Origin: an uncultured Clostridia bacterium
GTDB lineage: Bacteria; Bacillota; Clostridia; Christensenellales; CAG-917
DNA length: 12,018 bases
Direction: 5' to 3'
Assembly (NCBI GenBank): GCA_937881285.1
Contig: CALGEU010000301.1
Location: forward strand, 1-12,018
The position numbers were made by a program, and so were the translations under genes. Shown piece after piece: positions 6,027 through 12,018 of this stretch. The first letter of the stretch is position 1. Every line of letters begins with the position of its first letter. A model generated the notes under the pieces. The model made no database searches. It worked only from the letters and a program-made list of their open reading frames with translations, and was not told the DNA's origin.

Positions 6027-6928
6027 TATTGTTTTTTGTTTCTCAATTTGTTCAGTACGTCTTCGAAATATCCCGGCAATTCGCACTCAAATTTCATCTC
6101 TTCGTGCGTGTGCGGATGTTCCAAAATAAGTTCTTTTGCGTGCAGGAGTTGTCCGTTGTGATAAAGTGCGGTCGAGCCGCCGTAAACTTCGTCTCCGACA
6201 ATCGGGTGGTGCAGACTTTGAGCGTGCACTCTTATCTGATGCGTACGCCCCGTTTCAAGTTCAAAACGCACGAGCGTATATTTGCCGAATCGTTCAAGCA
6301 CTCTGTAATGCGTGACCGCCCTTCTCCCCGTCTCGTCAATCGCCATTTTCTTGCGGTCTTTTCTGCTTCTTGCGATAGGCTTGTCGACAGTGCCTTCGTC
6401 TTCCTTGAAATTGCCGTCGCAAAGCCCGTAGTATATGCGACGAGCGGTCTTTTTCTCAATCTGACTTGCAAGGCTCTTGTGCGCTTCGTCGTTTTTTGCC
6501 ACGACGATAAGTCCCGACGTGTCTTTATCTAGCCTGTGCACGATACCGGGACGTATCACGCCGTTTATTCCGCTAAGGCTGTCGAGATTGTACAAAAGCG
6601 CATTGACCAGCGTGTCGTTTTTCTTATAAGAACTTGCCTGATGCACCACCATGCCCTGCGGTTTGTTGATGACCGCCATGTATTCGTCTTGATACACTAT
6701 GTCGAGCGGAATATTCTCCGCCTTGACTTCAAGCACTTCGGGAGCAGGCAATTCAAACTCGACGACGTCGCCTTTTTTGAGTTCGTATCCGCTTTTTTTG
6801 CGGTTTACGCCGTTGACGAAAGCACCGTCTTTTTCAATGACGGTTTTTGCGTTTGAACGCGATATAGCCCATTTTTCCGCTATAAACGTGTCAAGTCTTA
6901 TTTTTTCGCTGTCGACTTCGTATGCCAT
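6026..6928 (-). CDS. rluD: RluD-type 23S rRNA pseudouridine synthase
   Basis: A 300-residue RluA/RluD-family enzyme that isomerises uridine to pseudouridine in large-subunit rRNA. The N-terminal S4 RNA-binding domain spans about 10-60 (IRLDTFIAEK, then SRSNAKTVIEKDGAFVNG). The catalytic domain has INKPQGMVVH (87-96), the active-site motif HRLDKDTSGL (131-140, catalytic Asp134), ARRIYYGLCDG (162-172), ETGRTHQIRVH (225-235) and HPIVGDEVYGG (241-251). It follows lspA, as ylyB does in Bacillus. Start: the ATG at 6928 gives MAYEVDSEK; a TTG three codons upstream has no better support. No Shine-Dalgarno is visible, and a terminator-like hairpin lies about 12 nt upstream, which is odd. Assignment to RluD rather than another RluA paralogue rests on overall pattern and context. 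Confidence 0.92.
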   Translation of the reverse strand: MAYEVDSEKIRLDTFIAEKWAISRSNAKTVIEKDGAFVNGVNRKKSGYELKKGDVVEFELPAPEVLEVKAENIPLDIVYQDEYMAVINKPQGMVVHQASSYKKNDTLVNALLYNLDSLSGINGVIRPGIVHRLDKDTSGLIVVAKNDEAHKSLASQIEKKTARRIYYGLCDGNFKEDEGTVDKPIARSRKDRKKMAIDETGRRAVTHYRVLERFGKYTLVRFELETGRTHQIRVHAQSLHHPIVGDEVYGGSTALYHNGQLLHAKELILEHPHTHEEMKFECELPGYFEDVLNKLRNKKQ

Positions 6929-6939
6929 ACAATTCAAGC

Positions 6940-6970
6940 AAAAACGCGCCGCCTTGTTAAAAACGACGCG
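6940..6970 (-). terminator. Attenuator-like hairpin between lspA and rluD
   Basis: On the - strand CGCGTCG pairs with CGGCGCG (6970-6964 with 6951-6945; one G-U) around a 12-nt loop, followed by TTTTT (6944-6940). It lies 20 nt past the lspA stop codon and directly before rluD, so it may partly end transcription and lower the output of rluD and the ABC exporter. The long loop makes it weaker than the other terminators here. Confidence 0.5.
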
Positions 6971-6989
6971 AATTTTTCATTCCGTAATA

Positions 6990-7775
6990 CTATTTTTCTT
7001 CAACGGACGAGTTGCCTTTTTCGTTCTCTTCCGTATCCGCAACGTTGTCTTTCTCCGTTTCGTCCGATTGTTTTTCTTCGGTTTTATTCTCGTCTTTCGG
7101 TTCTTCAAACGTGAAGTCTCCGCCTGCTTTGAGCATGGGATTGAGATTCTTCGGGGCGTCGAGCGGGTCTTCGAGATTTTCATCCGCGCCGACTTTGGCT
7201 TGTTGCTCTTCAAAGTCTTTCTGATTCTTCTTGCCTTCTTTTACGAGCATGACGATAAGCACCACTATGAGCATAAATGCGCCGACTGTGACGAACGAGT
7301 CCGCAACGTTGAACACGGGGAATTGCTCCCAGAACGCAAATTGCAGAAAATCTCGGACGTAGCCGAGCGCAATGCGGTCGACGATGTTGCCAATGCCGCC
7401 GCCCACCACGAAAACGAGCGATATGCGAAGCCATTCCGTCTCTTTGAGCGCGAAAAACAGATATATCGCAATCGCAATCACGAGAATGAACGTGATGACG
7501 GTGAGCGCAACGGTCTTGCCTTGGAATATGCCGAATCCCGCTCCCCTGTTTTCAACCATAACGAGATTGATGAGACCGGGAATGAAATCGTCTTTTACGC
7601 CCTGCTGATTGAGATAGTCCCACGCCGCTTGTTTCGTGAGCAAATCGGCAACGAGAATAATCGCAACGACGGCAAATTCCACGAGCATAATCCACCAACG
7701 CTTCTTTGCCACGACCACCCAGTCTTTCATATAAGCGGAAACTTTCTGTTTGAAATCTTTGTTGTCTTCGTTCAT
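6990..7775 (-). CDS. lspA: Lipoprotein signal peptidase (signal peptidase II) with acidic C-terminal tail
   Basis: Integral membrane aspartic protease that removes the signal peptide from diacylglyceryl-modified prolipoproteins. Of 261 residues, about 1-182 form the family core: TM1 at about 29-49, VENRGAGFGIF (74-84), TM2 at about 88-110, TM3 at about 118-133 with GGGIGNIVDRI, and TM4 at about 157-178 with FNVADSFVTVG. Catalytic aspartates are Asp133 and Asp159. Two oddities exist. A soluble N-terminal extension of about 28 residues precedes TM1. A hydrophilic tail of about 78 residues (183-261), rich in Glu, Asp, Lys and Asn, follows TM4; usual LspA proteins are about 150-170 residues. AAGGAG 5 nt before the ATG supports the start. 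The sepF stop codon lies 9 nt upstream. Confidence 0.93.
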   Translation of the reverse strand: MNEDNKDFKQKVSAYMKDWVVVAKKRWWIMLVEFAVVAIILVADLLTKQAAWDYLNQQGVKDDFIPGLINLVMVENRGAGFGIFQGKTVALTVITFILVIAIAIYLFFALKETEWLRISLVFVVGGGIGNIVDRIALGYVRDFLQFAFWEQFPVFNVADSFVTVGAFMLIVVLIVMLVKEGKKNQKDFEEQQAKVGADENLEDPLDAPKNLNPMLKAGGDFTFEEPKDENKTEEKQSDETEKDNVADTEENEKGNSSVEEK

Positions 7776-7784
7776 ACGGTCTCC

Positions 7785-8177
7785 TTAGCCGCGTATCTGC
7801 GGCGGTACGGTGATGGTCACGCCTGCGGGCGCAAACAGGAAAATATTTCTCGTGATTTGTTGTATGCTTCCGCCGAGCGCGTAAATCGCGCCGCTCATAA
7901 AGTCGAGTATGCGATACACCGATTGTTGATTGAGCGTGGAAAAGTCAACTATGACTTGCTCTCTCATGCGCAAATGGTCAATGAGCAACTGCACGTCCTG
8001 ATAGGTGCGCGGAGCATAAATCACCACTCCGCCCGCGCCGCTCGCCTGCGGTTGCGTATAACTGGGCACTTGTCCCTGCGGTGCTTGCATTTGCTCTCTC
8101 GAGAACACTCTGTTGTATCCCCTTTGAGCGTTGCGGTCTTGTCCGCCTTGTTCGTTTCGATAAAATCTTTCGTCCAT
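7785..8177 (-). CDS. sepF: Cell division protein SepF
   Basis: SepF polymerises and links FtsZ to the membrane and septum in Gram-positive bacteria. The conserved domain spans about 50-126: VVIYAPRTYQDVQLLIDHLR (51-70), VIVDFSTL (75-82) and the hallmark RILDFMSGAIYALGG (89-103), then SIQQITRNIFLFAP (104-117). Residues 8-49 are a Gln/Gly/Pro-rich linker. Unusually, the N-terminus is MDERFYRNEQ, polar and unlike the amphipathic membrane-targeting helix at the start of Bacillus SepF. An in-frame TAA 18-24 nt upstream rules out a longer start. Length 130 is within family range. AAGG 6 nt before the ATG is the ribosome binding site. It sits between yggS and lspA, as in division clusters of Gram-positives, but yggT, ylmH and divIVA are absent between them. 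Confidence 0.93.
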   Translation of the reverse strand: MDERFYRNEQGGQDRNAQRGYNRVFSREQMQAPQGQVPSYTQPQASGAGGVVIYAPRTYQDVQLLIDHLRMREQVIVDFSTLNQQSVYRILDFMSGAIYALGGSIQQITRNIFLFAPAGVTITVPPQIRG

Positions 8178-8218
8178 AAACAGCCTTGTGTGTTATATAG
8201 TTTCGTTTTTATTGCTTT

Positions 8219-8893
8219 TTATTGTTGCGGATACACTCTTTCGCCAAACAACATTCTGCCGAGCCTAATCATATTCGAGCCGTGCGCGAGTGCGATTTCA
8301 TAGTCCGCACTCATTCCGCAAGACAGATACTCGACGTCGACGTTGTCTTGTTTCACGAGTTTTGCCTGCTCGAAAATTTCACGCAGTTTATCGCACAATT
8401 CGCCTAGAGTTTTTTCGTCTCCGCCAAGGTTAGGAAGCACGCTCATCACGCCTTTTATCCTGATGTGCGGATAATCTTTCATACTATGTATGAACTCAAT
8501 GGCATTTTCGGGAGACACTCCGCCTTTGGATATTTCCGCGCCCATGTTTATCTCAACAAGGCAATCCATGATTTTGCCGTGTTTTGCCGCTTGCTTTTCA
8601 ATCTCTTTTGCAAGGTCGTCACGGTCAAGAGAGTGTATGAGTTCCACCTTGTCGACGATGTACTTGACCTTGTTTGTCTGCAATCTGCCGATAAAATGCC
8701 AACGATAGCGCGGGTCGTATTTTTCAAGAAGTTCCTGCACTCTGTTTTCACCCAGCACGAAATCGGGCGCAATGGTCATAAACTCGTCCACGACTTCTTT
8801 CGACTGCGTTTTGCTTGCCGCTATGAGCGTGACTTCTCTGCCGCAATTTTTCACGTCGTCACGCACTTTTTGCAAATTCCGAGTGAGTATCAT
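8219..8893 (-). CDS. yggS: YggS/PLPBP family pyridoxal phosphate homeostasis protein
   Basis: A 224-residue cytosolic PLP-binding TIM-barrel protein that buffers pyridoxal phosphate and affects amino- and keto-acid balance; it has no known catalytic activity. Seen: PLP-binding Lys28 in AASKTQ (25-30), LGENRVQE (47-54), WHFIGRLQTNK (65-75), VEINMG (113-118) and KGG (123-125), then the phosphate-binding C-terminal region LSCGMSADYEIALAHGSN (190-207) and RLGRMLFGER (210-219). Length is typical. The ATG at 8893 lies 8 nt after the stop of the alpha-galactosidase gene with no good Shine-Dalgarno, so translational coupling is likely. Its place before sepF is the common Gram-positive arrangement. 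Confidence 0.94.
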   Translation of the reverse strand: MILTRNLQKVRDDVKNCGREVTLIAASKTQSKEVVDEFMTIAPDFVLGENRVQELLEKYDPRYRWHFIGRLQTNKVKYIVDKVELIHSLDRDDLAKEIEKQAAKHGKIMDCLVEINMGAEISKGGVSPENAIEFIHSMKDYPHIRIKGVMSVLPNLGGDEKTLGELCDKLREIFEQAKLVKQDNVDVEYLSCGMSADYEIALAHGSNMIRLGRMLFGERVYPQQ

Positions 8894-8901
8894 ATTTTAA
8901 G

Positions 8902-10596
8902 TCAATCCGCTTTCTGAACGATAAAGTCGCCCTTTACGTCGTCGAAAACGAGCATCTTTTTCTCTCCGTTTTGCTCGAACGTCACTTTTATGATTTCGGG
9001 CGCGATATTTTCGGCGGAAAGAATTCTTCCGTCAAACTTCTTGTACGCGTCAAGCAAAATACGCATCTTTTCGTCGTCGTATGCGCCGATATCGTCGCTT
9101 ACGAACAGCACGTCTCCGAACATGTGGTTCACCGTCGCAAGCAAGCGTTTCTGCTCCATGGTGTATCCCGCCTTTTTCATTCCGTCGTCGCGAAGGAAAA
9201 ACACGTCGGGGTCGTTTGCCCATATTCTGCCGTTGAGATGACGACGATACACGCTGTTGACCATCGCCATTTTTGCGGAAATTATCTCCTGATTCGTCAC
9301 TTTCACGTAGAATTTCTCTTTGAAAGTGTTTTCAACGTCGCAACTTATTCTGCACGCGTCAACCACGCCGAACGCAGGCGCAAGCGGAACTCCGCAACCG
9401 AGAATAATCTTGTCTCTGCAACATTCTCTCAAAAAGTCCATTGCTTCGCACATAAGTTGTCCGCGCGTTTTGTTGTTTCTGGGCTGAATTGCCGCCGCAT
9501 ACAGAAAGTCGAGTTTGACCATATCGAAGCCCCATTCGTCGAAAACTCTGTCGAAGAACGCTTTGATATACGCTCTAACTTCTTCTTTTTCAAAATCGAG
9601 CGCGTAAAATCCGCCCCACGCTATGCCGCTTATCACCTTTCTGCCGTGCTTGTCGCGGATAAGCCAGTCCGGATGTTCTTTTATCACGTTTGCGCCGAAT
9701 TGCGCGGCAAACGGAGCGTACCAAAGCCCCGCTTTGAGACCTTGCGAATGAATTTTGTCCACGATAGGTTTAAGTCCGTTCGGAAACTTAGTCTCGTCTA
9801 TCGTCCAGTCGCCGACTTTCGTCTCGTATCCGTCGTCGATTTGGAAAATGTTTGCGGCGTCTCCCGCTCTTTTCAAGCCTTGAAGGTCTCGCAAAATAAT
9901 CTCTTCGTTGATGTTCTGATAATAGTTGTACCAGGATGTGTAACCTGCAAGATGCTCCACTCTGCCCGTGTTTTTCTTCGGATAAAGCGCAAAATACTCG
10001 TCGAAAGCCTTGTCGTAAGTACCATGCGCTCTGACGATGTCAAACAGTTGATATTCGCTTGCAATCGTCAAACCTTCGACGTCTTTCTTTGCTACGAACA
10101 CGTTTTCTTTCATGTCCGCATAAAACACCGTATAACCTGTGCGTTCGTTAAGCGAACCGACAAGTTCCACCTTTTCGTCAATACGGAAATAGCAATACGA
10201 AAAACCGTGATACAAATCCTTGCCGTATTCGCAGAAAGAATAATCTCCGCTCGCACCAGAAAACGTGCGCGCTATCGGAAGATTTGAAAGCGTGCGCAAA
10301 CCGTATTGAACGTCGCCTTTCTTATACTCTCTCGAACTCGTCCACGACTGAAAACCGTTTGCAAAAAAGTGTTCTTTGTTCTCGTAATAGTGGTCGTAAA
10401 TGAGTTCTGCAAGCGTAACGTGCAACTCTTCGTGCGGATAAACGACGATTTTCACCGCATTTTCTCCGCCGTTGTCTTTGATGTCGAATTTGTCCGTTGA
10501 ATATCCGTCTTTCACCTGCGAATATTCCACCGATTCTTCGGCGTATTTCCCGCCGACGACGTATCCGATTTTAAGGGTGTAGCCTTTCAAGTTCAT
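8902..10596 (-). CDS. GH36 alpha-galactosidase (short, TmGalA-like)
   Basis: A 564-residue cytosolic glycoside hydrolase (no signal peptide) that releases terminal alpha-1,6-galactose from melibiose, raffinose-type sugars or galactomannan fragments. An N-terminal beta-sandwich spans about 1-205. The barrel follows: FQIDDGYE (251-258), GLKAGLWYAPF (286-296), HPDWLIRD (308-315), the nucleophile motif VKLDFLYA with Asp363, CGVPLAPAFGVVDACRI (401-417) leading to acid/base Asp420 in SCDVEN, and the WANDPDVFFLRDD segment (459-471). A short C-terminal beta domain follows. Size and motif spacing resemble the compact Thermotoga GalA subgroup rather than the usual GH36 enzymes of about 700 residues. 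GAGGG 6 nt before the ATG at 10596 and the promoter at 10631-10659 set the start. It leads an operon of otherwise housekeeping genes, which is unexpected. Confidence 0.93.
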   Translation of the reverse strand: MNLKGYTLKIGYVVGGKYAEESVEYSQVKDGYSTDKFDIKDNGGENAVKIVVYPHEELHVTLAELIYDHYYENKEHFFANGFQSWTSSREYKKGDVQYGLRTLSNLPIARTFSGASGDYSFCEYGKDLYHGFSYCYFRIDEKVELVGSLNERTGYTVFYADMKENVFVAKKDVEGLTIASEYQLFDIVRAHGTYDKAFDEYFALYPKKNTGRVEHLAGYTSWYNYYQNINEEIILRDLQGLKRAGDAANIFQIDDGYETKVGDWTIDETKFPNGLKPIVDKIHSQGLKAGLWYAPFAAQFGANVIKEHPDWLIRDKHGRKVISGIAWGGFYALDFEKEEVRAYIKAFFDRVFDEWGFDMVKLDFLYAAAIQPRNNKTRGQLMCEAMDFLRECCRDKIILGCGVPLAPAFGVVDACRISCDVENTFKEKFYVKVTNQEIISAKMAMVNSVYRRHLNGRIWANDPDVFFLRDDGMKKAGYTMEQKRLLATVNHMFGDVLFVSDDIGAYDDEKMRILLDAYKKFDGRILSAENIAPEIIKVTFEQNGEKKMLVFDDVKGDFIVQKAD

Positions 10597-10630
10597 ATTG
10601 TTCCCTCGATATTAACTTATAAGATAATTT

Positions 10631-10659
10631 ATTATATCAAGAAAAAACGAGAATGTAAA
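10631..10659 (-). promoter_or_regulatory. Extended -10 promoter of the six-gene operon
   Basis: On the - strand TTTACA (10659-10654), a 17-nt spacer ending TTGA, and TATAAT (10636-10631). The TG one base before the -10 makes an extended -10. The predicted start near 10624 leaves a leader of about 28 nt that holds the GAGGG ribosome binding site. No other clear promoter is seen before the downstream genes. Confidence 0.7.
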
Positions 10660-10769
10660 GATGACTTTTACAAAATATGCGGAGACAATAAAAATTAACA
10701 ATTAATAATGAATAATTTTAGTGAGACACCCACACCCGATTTAGAATTTCGTATGAAAATATTTTTCCA

Positions 10770-10969
10770 TGTCATCCTGTCAATGCAAAGCGGAGCAACT
10801 TGCTTGCAATGATTGCGTAGCGTAGTATTCACATAGCAACGCCTTTGAAAAAGACAAAACCGTAGGTTCTATGCGCAAGCATAGCAGTTGCGAGTAGCTT
10901 ATTGAAGCATCTAGCGTAGCGAAAAAAATGCGCCTTACGGCTGGATGTTTCGGCAAGCTCAACATGACA
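10770..10969. repeat. MITE-like dispersed repeat element, about 200 bp
   Basis: An intergenic element bounded by imperfect inverted ends: TGTCATCCTG at the left (10770) and the complement of TGTCATGTTG at the right (10969). It contains repeated GCGTAGCG-type units (near 10815 and 10912) and a perfect 6-bp hairpin CTATGC-GCAA-GCATAG (10869-10884). Translated on -, the right end reads CHVELAETS, a string I recall from non-coding repeats in many gut Firmicutes. The short open frames in it are therefore taken as non-coding. Only one copy lies in this window, so repeat status rests on recognition and the end structure. Confidence 0.5.
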
Positions 10970-10997
10970 AGGAGAAATTTTGAATTTTACCGTTTGA

Positions 10998-11174
10998 ACA
11001 TACCAAGCCGACAATCTTGCGAAATTGCGGCAGGAGTTTTTGTCCGTGATTGAACTGATAGCAAAGATTTTCGGCGCGGTTAGCAGAACAATAAGCCTAA
11101 TGTGGCTCTCGGCGTTGCTTGCAAGCAAGCGATGCCGTTGCCGCTATGACGGCTTTGACACAGCTATTCGCTAA
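10998..11174 (+). pseudogene. Possible gene remnant (58-codon open frame without start)
   Basis: The + frame starting right after TGA at 10995 stays open for 58 codons to TAA at 11172. It gives a protein-like text (NLAKLRQEFLSVIELIAKIF and onward) ending in a Cys/Arg-rich tail. There is no ATG and no ribosome binding site. It abuts the repeat element and overlaps the 3' end of the SSB-like gene by 11 nt. It may be a decayed gene or part of the repeat; chance is not excluded. A perfect 14-bp palindrome TTGCTTGCAAGCAA lies inside it at 11115-11128. Confidence 0.2.
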
Positions 11175-11784
11175 ATAGCGCGGTCAACGATGTGATTGAG
11201 ACTTCATACGCAACCCGCTCTTCCACATCTCCGCTTTCGAGTTGTTTTTGATATATACGAGACTGAATTCTGCCGTTCAGACGAATTTTGTCTCCGACGG
11301 AAAAAGTGGATGCAAATCGTGCGTTTCTGCCCCAAGCGATTGCGGGAATATAATCGGATTTGTTGTAGGCACGATTGACGGCAATGAGCAAATCGCAAAT
11401 TTCGCGTTTGAAAGGCGTCGTGCGATACACGGGCGGTTTGCAGACGAAACCTTCGATTTCTATTGCGTTGGGGACTTGTTCGTCGTATTCGCAAAGTTCT
11501 CTGACAAAGACTTTGAGAACGAGTTTGCTGTGATTTTCGATTATCTTATTGTAACTTCTGAATTGTCCGATTAAGCCGATTAGATTGCCGATTTCAAAAC
11601 GATTTTCACCGATTATACGTTCGCTTATCGTGACGGGAACGATGTCTTCCTGTCCCGAAAGTCGCTTGACGGACACGGTAAAATCGTAGAATTTTTCGTC
11701 CATAATCTCGTGCGAAAATTCGAGTTCGCTTGCGATTTGACCGCTAAGGCACACTTTGTTGTTTTGCATTTGTTCATAACTCAT
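11164..11784 (-). CDS. Tandem OB-fold single-stranded DNA-binding-like protein (Clostridia type)
   Basis: A 206-residue protein annotated in Clostridia as single-stranded DNA-binding protein, but unlike classical SSB it carries two OB folds in one chain. The first covers about 8-96 (KVCLSGQIASELEFSHEIMD, FYDFTVSVKRLSGQEDIVPV, GLIGQFRSYNK). The second covers about 107-200 (IEIEGFVCKPPVYRTTPFKR, DLLIAVNRAYNKSDYIPAIA, WGRNARFA, RLNGRIQSR). It lacks the Gly/Pro-rich linker and acidic C-terminal tip through which normal SSB recruits partners, so it is probably an accessory DNA-binding protein, not the replication SSB. AAAGGAG 7 nt before the ATG supports the start. It follows the deacetylase gene after 15 nt (same operon). 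Confidence 0.88.
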   Translation of the reverse strand: MSYEQMQNNKVCLSGQIASELEFSHEIMDEKFYDFTVSVKRLSGQEDIVPVTISERIIGENRFEIGNLIGLIGQFRSYNKIIENHSKLVLKVFVRELCEYDEQVPNAIEIEGFVCKPPVYRTTPFKREICDLLIAVNRAYNKSDYIPAIAWGRNARFASTFSVGDKIRLNGRIQSRIYQKQLESGDVEERVAYEVSITSLTALFSE

Positions 11785-11799
11785 GATTTTTCTCCTTTA

Positions 11800-12018
11800 T
11801 TATGCGTTTTTACGTTGCACGCCGTTGTTGTCGACGGTGTAGTTTTCTGTTGCGACGAGTTCGGAAAGCGTGACGAAACGGAAACCTTTTGCTCTCAATC
11901 CCGTCAGAATCATCGGTAAAACGTCAAGAACGTGGTCGCTGTTGTTGTGGAAAAGCACTATATCTCCGCTTTTTGCCTTTGGCACTACCCTTTCGTATAT
12001 TTGTTTTGCACTGAGTCC
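11800..12018 (-). CDS. Polysaccharide deacetylase (NodB-like), C-terminal part, cut by window edge
   Basis: The C-terminal 72 residues of a carbohydrate esterase family 4 deacetylase; the 5' part lies beyond 12018. Seen: QIYERVVPKAKSGDIVLFHN, then the SDH that follows it, the LPMILTGLRAKGFRFVTLSE block, and a short polar tail ending QRKNA. The IVLFHN segment corresponds to the late NodB-domain strand carrying a conserved His of the active-site groove. A GTG at 11985 could look like a start, but the frame continues unbroken with family-like residues to the edge, so this is an internal position. Relatives remove acetyl groups from peptidoglycan or other N-acetylglucosamine polymers outside the cell, including in sporulation (PdaB-like); which applies cannot be told here. 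Confidence 0.8.
   Translation of the reverse strand, partial: GLSAKQIYERVVPKAKSGDIVLFHNNSDHVLDVLPMILTGLRAKGFRFVTLSELVATENYTVDNNGVQRKNA

Noticed and set aside
6027..6086. Upstream start for the ABC exporter at 6086
   Set aside because: It would add 20 Arg/Gln-rich residues read inside rluD; the ATG at 6026 overlapping the rluD stop fits the family start.
6699..8303. 534-codon + strand open frame antisense to rluD-lspA-sepF
   Set aside because: It runs antisense through three well-supported genes with hallmark motifs; its translation is Phe/His/Arg-rich with no family pattern and no ribosome binding site. It reflects codon bias of the - strand genes.
8971..10287. 438-codon + strand open frame antisense to the GH36 gene
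   Set aside because: Antisense shadow of a gene with intact catalytic motifs; its own translation matches nothing recognisable.
10780..11128. Two short - strand open frames (61 and 99 codons)
   Set aside because: They overlap the repeat-like element, have no ribosome binding site, and read through the CHVELAETS-type repeat text, so they are treated as non-coding.
1..12018. CRISPR array, complete insertion sequence, rRNA or known riboswitch
   Set aside because: No regularly spaced direct repeats, transposase-like frame, rRNA sequence or recognisable riboswitch core was seen on either strand.

Overview
The window looks like a chromosomal segment from an uncultivated gut-type Clostridia lineage (Bacillota). 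The basis is a yggS-sepF-lspA-rluD order like the Gram-positive division/envelope cluster, a two-OB-fold SSB-like protein of a type known from Clostridia, AGGAG-type ribosome binding sites, consensus sigma-A promoters, and moderately low G+C with the standard code. Species cannot be read from the sequence alone.

Left part (1-2500). A small TIGR04076-type gene runs leftward from its own promoter to a GC-rich terminator. Next is tRNA-Thr(CGT) on the + strand with a near-consensus promoter and a bidirectional terminator. Behind it lies a clearly A/T-richer two-gene operon on the - strand: a two-helix membrane protein followed by a small soluble helical protein. Both are of unknown function, and the pair reads as an accessory cassette. 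It is the best candidate here for an undescribed system, but nothing in the sequence proves a function.

Middle (2400-4180). Two + strand SAM-dependent methyltransferases of different families lie downstream of a perfect consensus promoter. A 22-nt inverted repeat sits at the predicted transcript start. A strong bidirectional terminator separates them from the convergent operon.

Right centre (10660 down to 4251, - strand). A six-gene operon encodes alpha-galactosidase (GH36), YggS, SepF, LspA, an RluD-type pseudouridine synthase and an MsbA-type ABC exporter, behind one extended -10 promoter. yggS and the ABC gene lack a good Shine-Dalgarno and sit 8 nt behind, or 1 nt overlapping, the preceding stop codon, so coupling is likely. 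A terminator-like hairpin just before rluD may attenuate the last two genes. Oddities are a SepF without the usual membrane-targeting helix and an LspA with a long acidic tail.

Right end (10660-12018). A gene-poor stretch of about 570 bp holds a roughly 200-bp dispersed-repeat-like element with imperfect inverted ends, and a possible gene remnant. Beyond it a tandem OB-fold SSB-like gene and a polysaccharide deacetylase, cut by the window edge, form a - strand operon.
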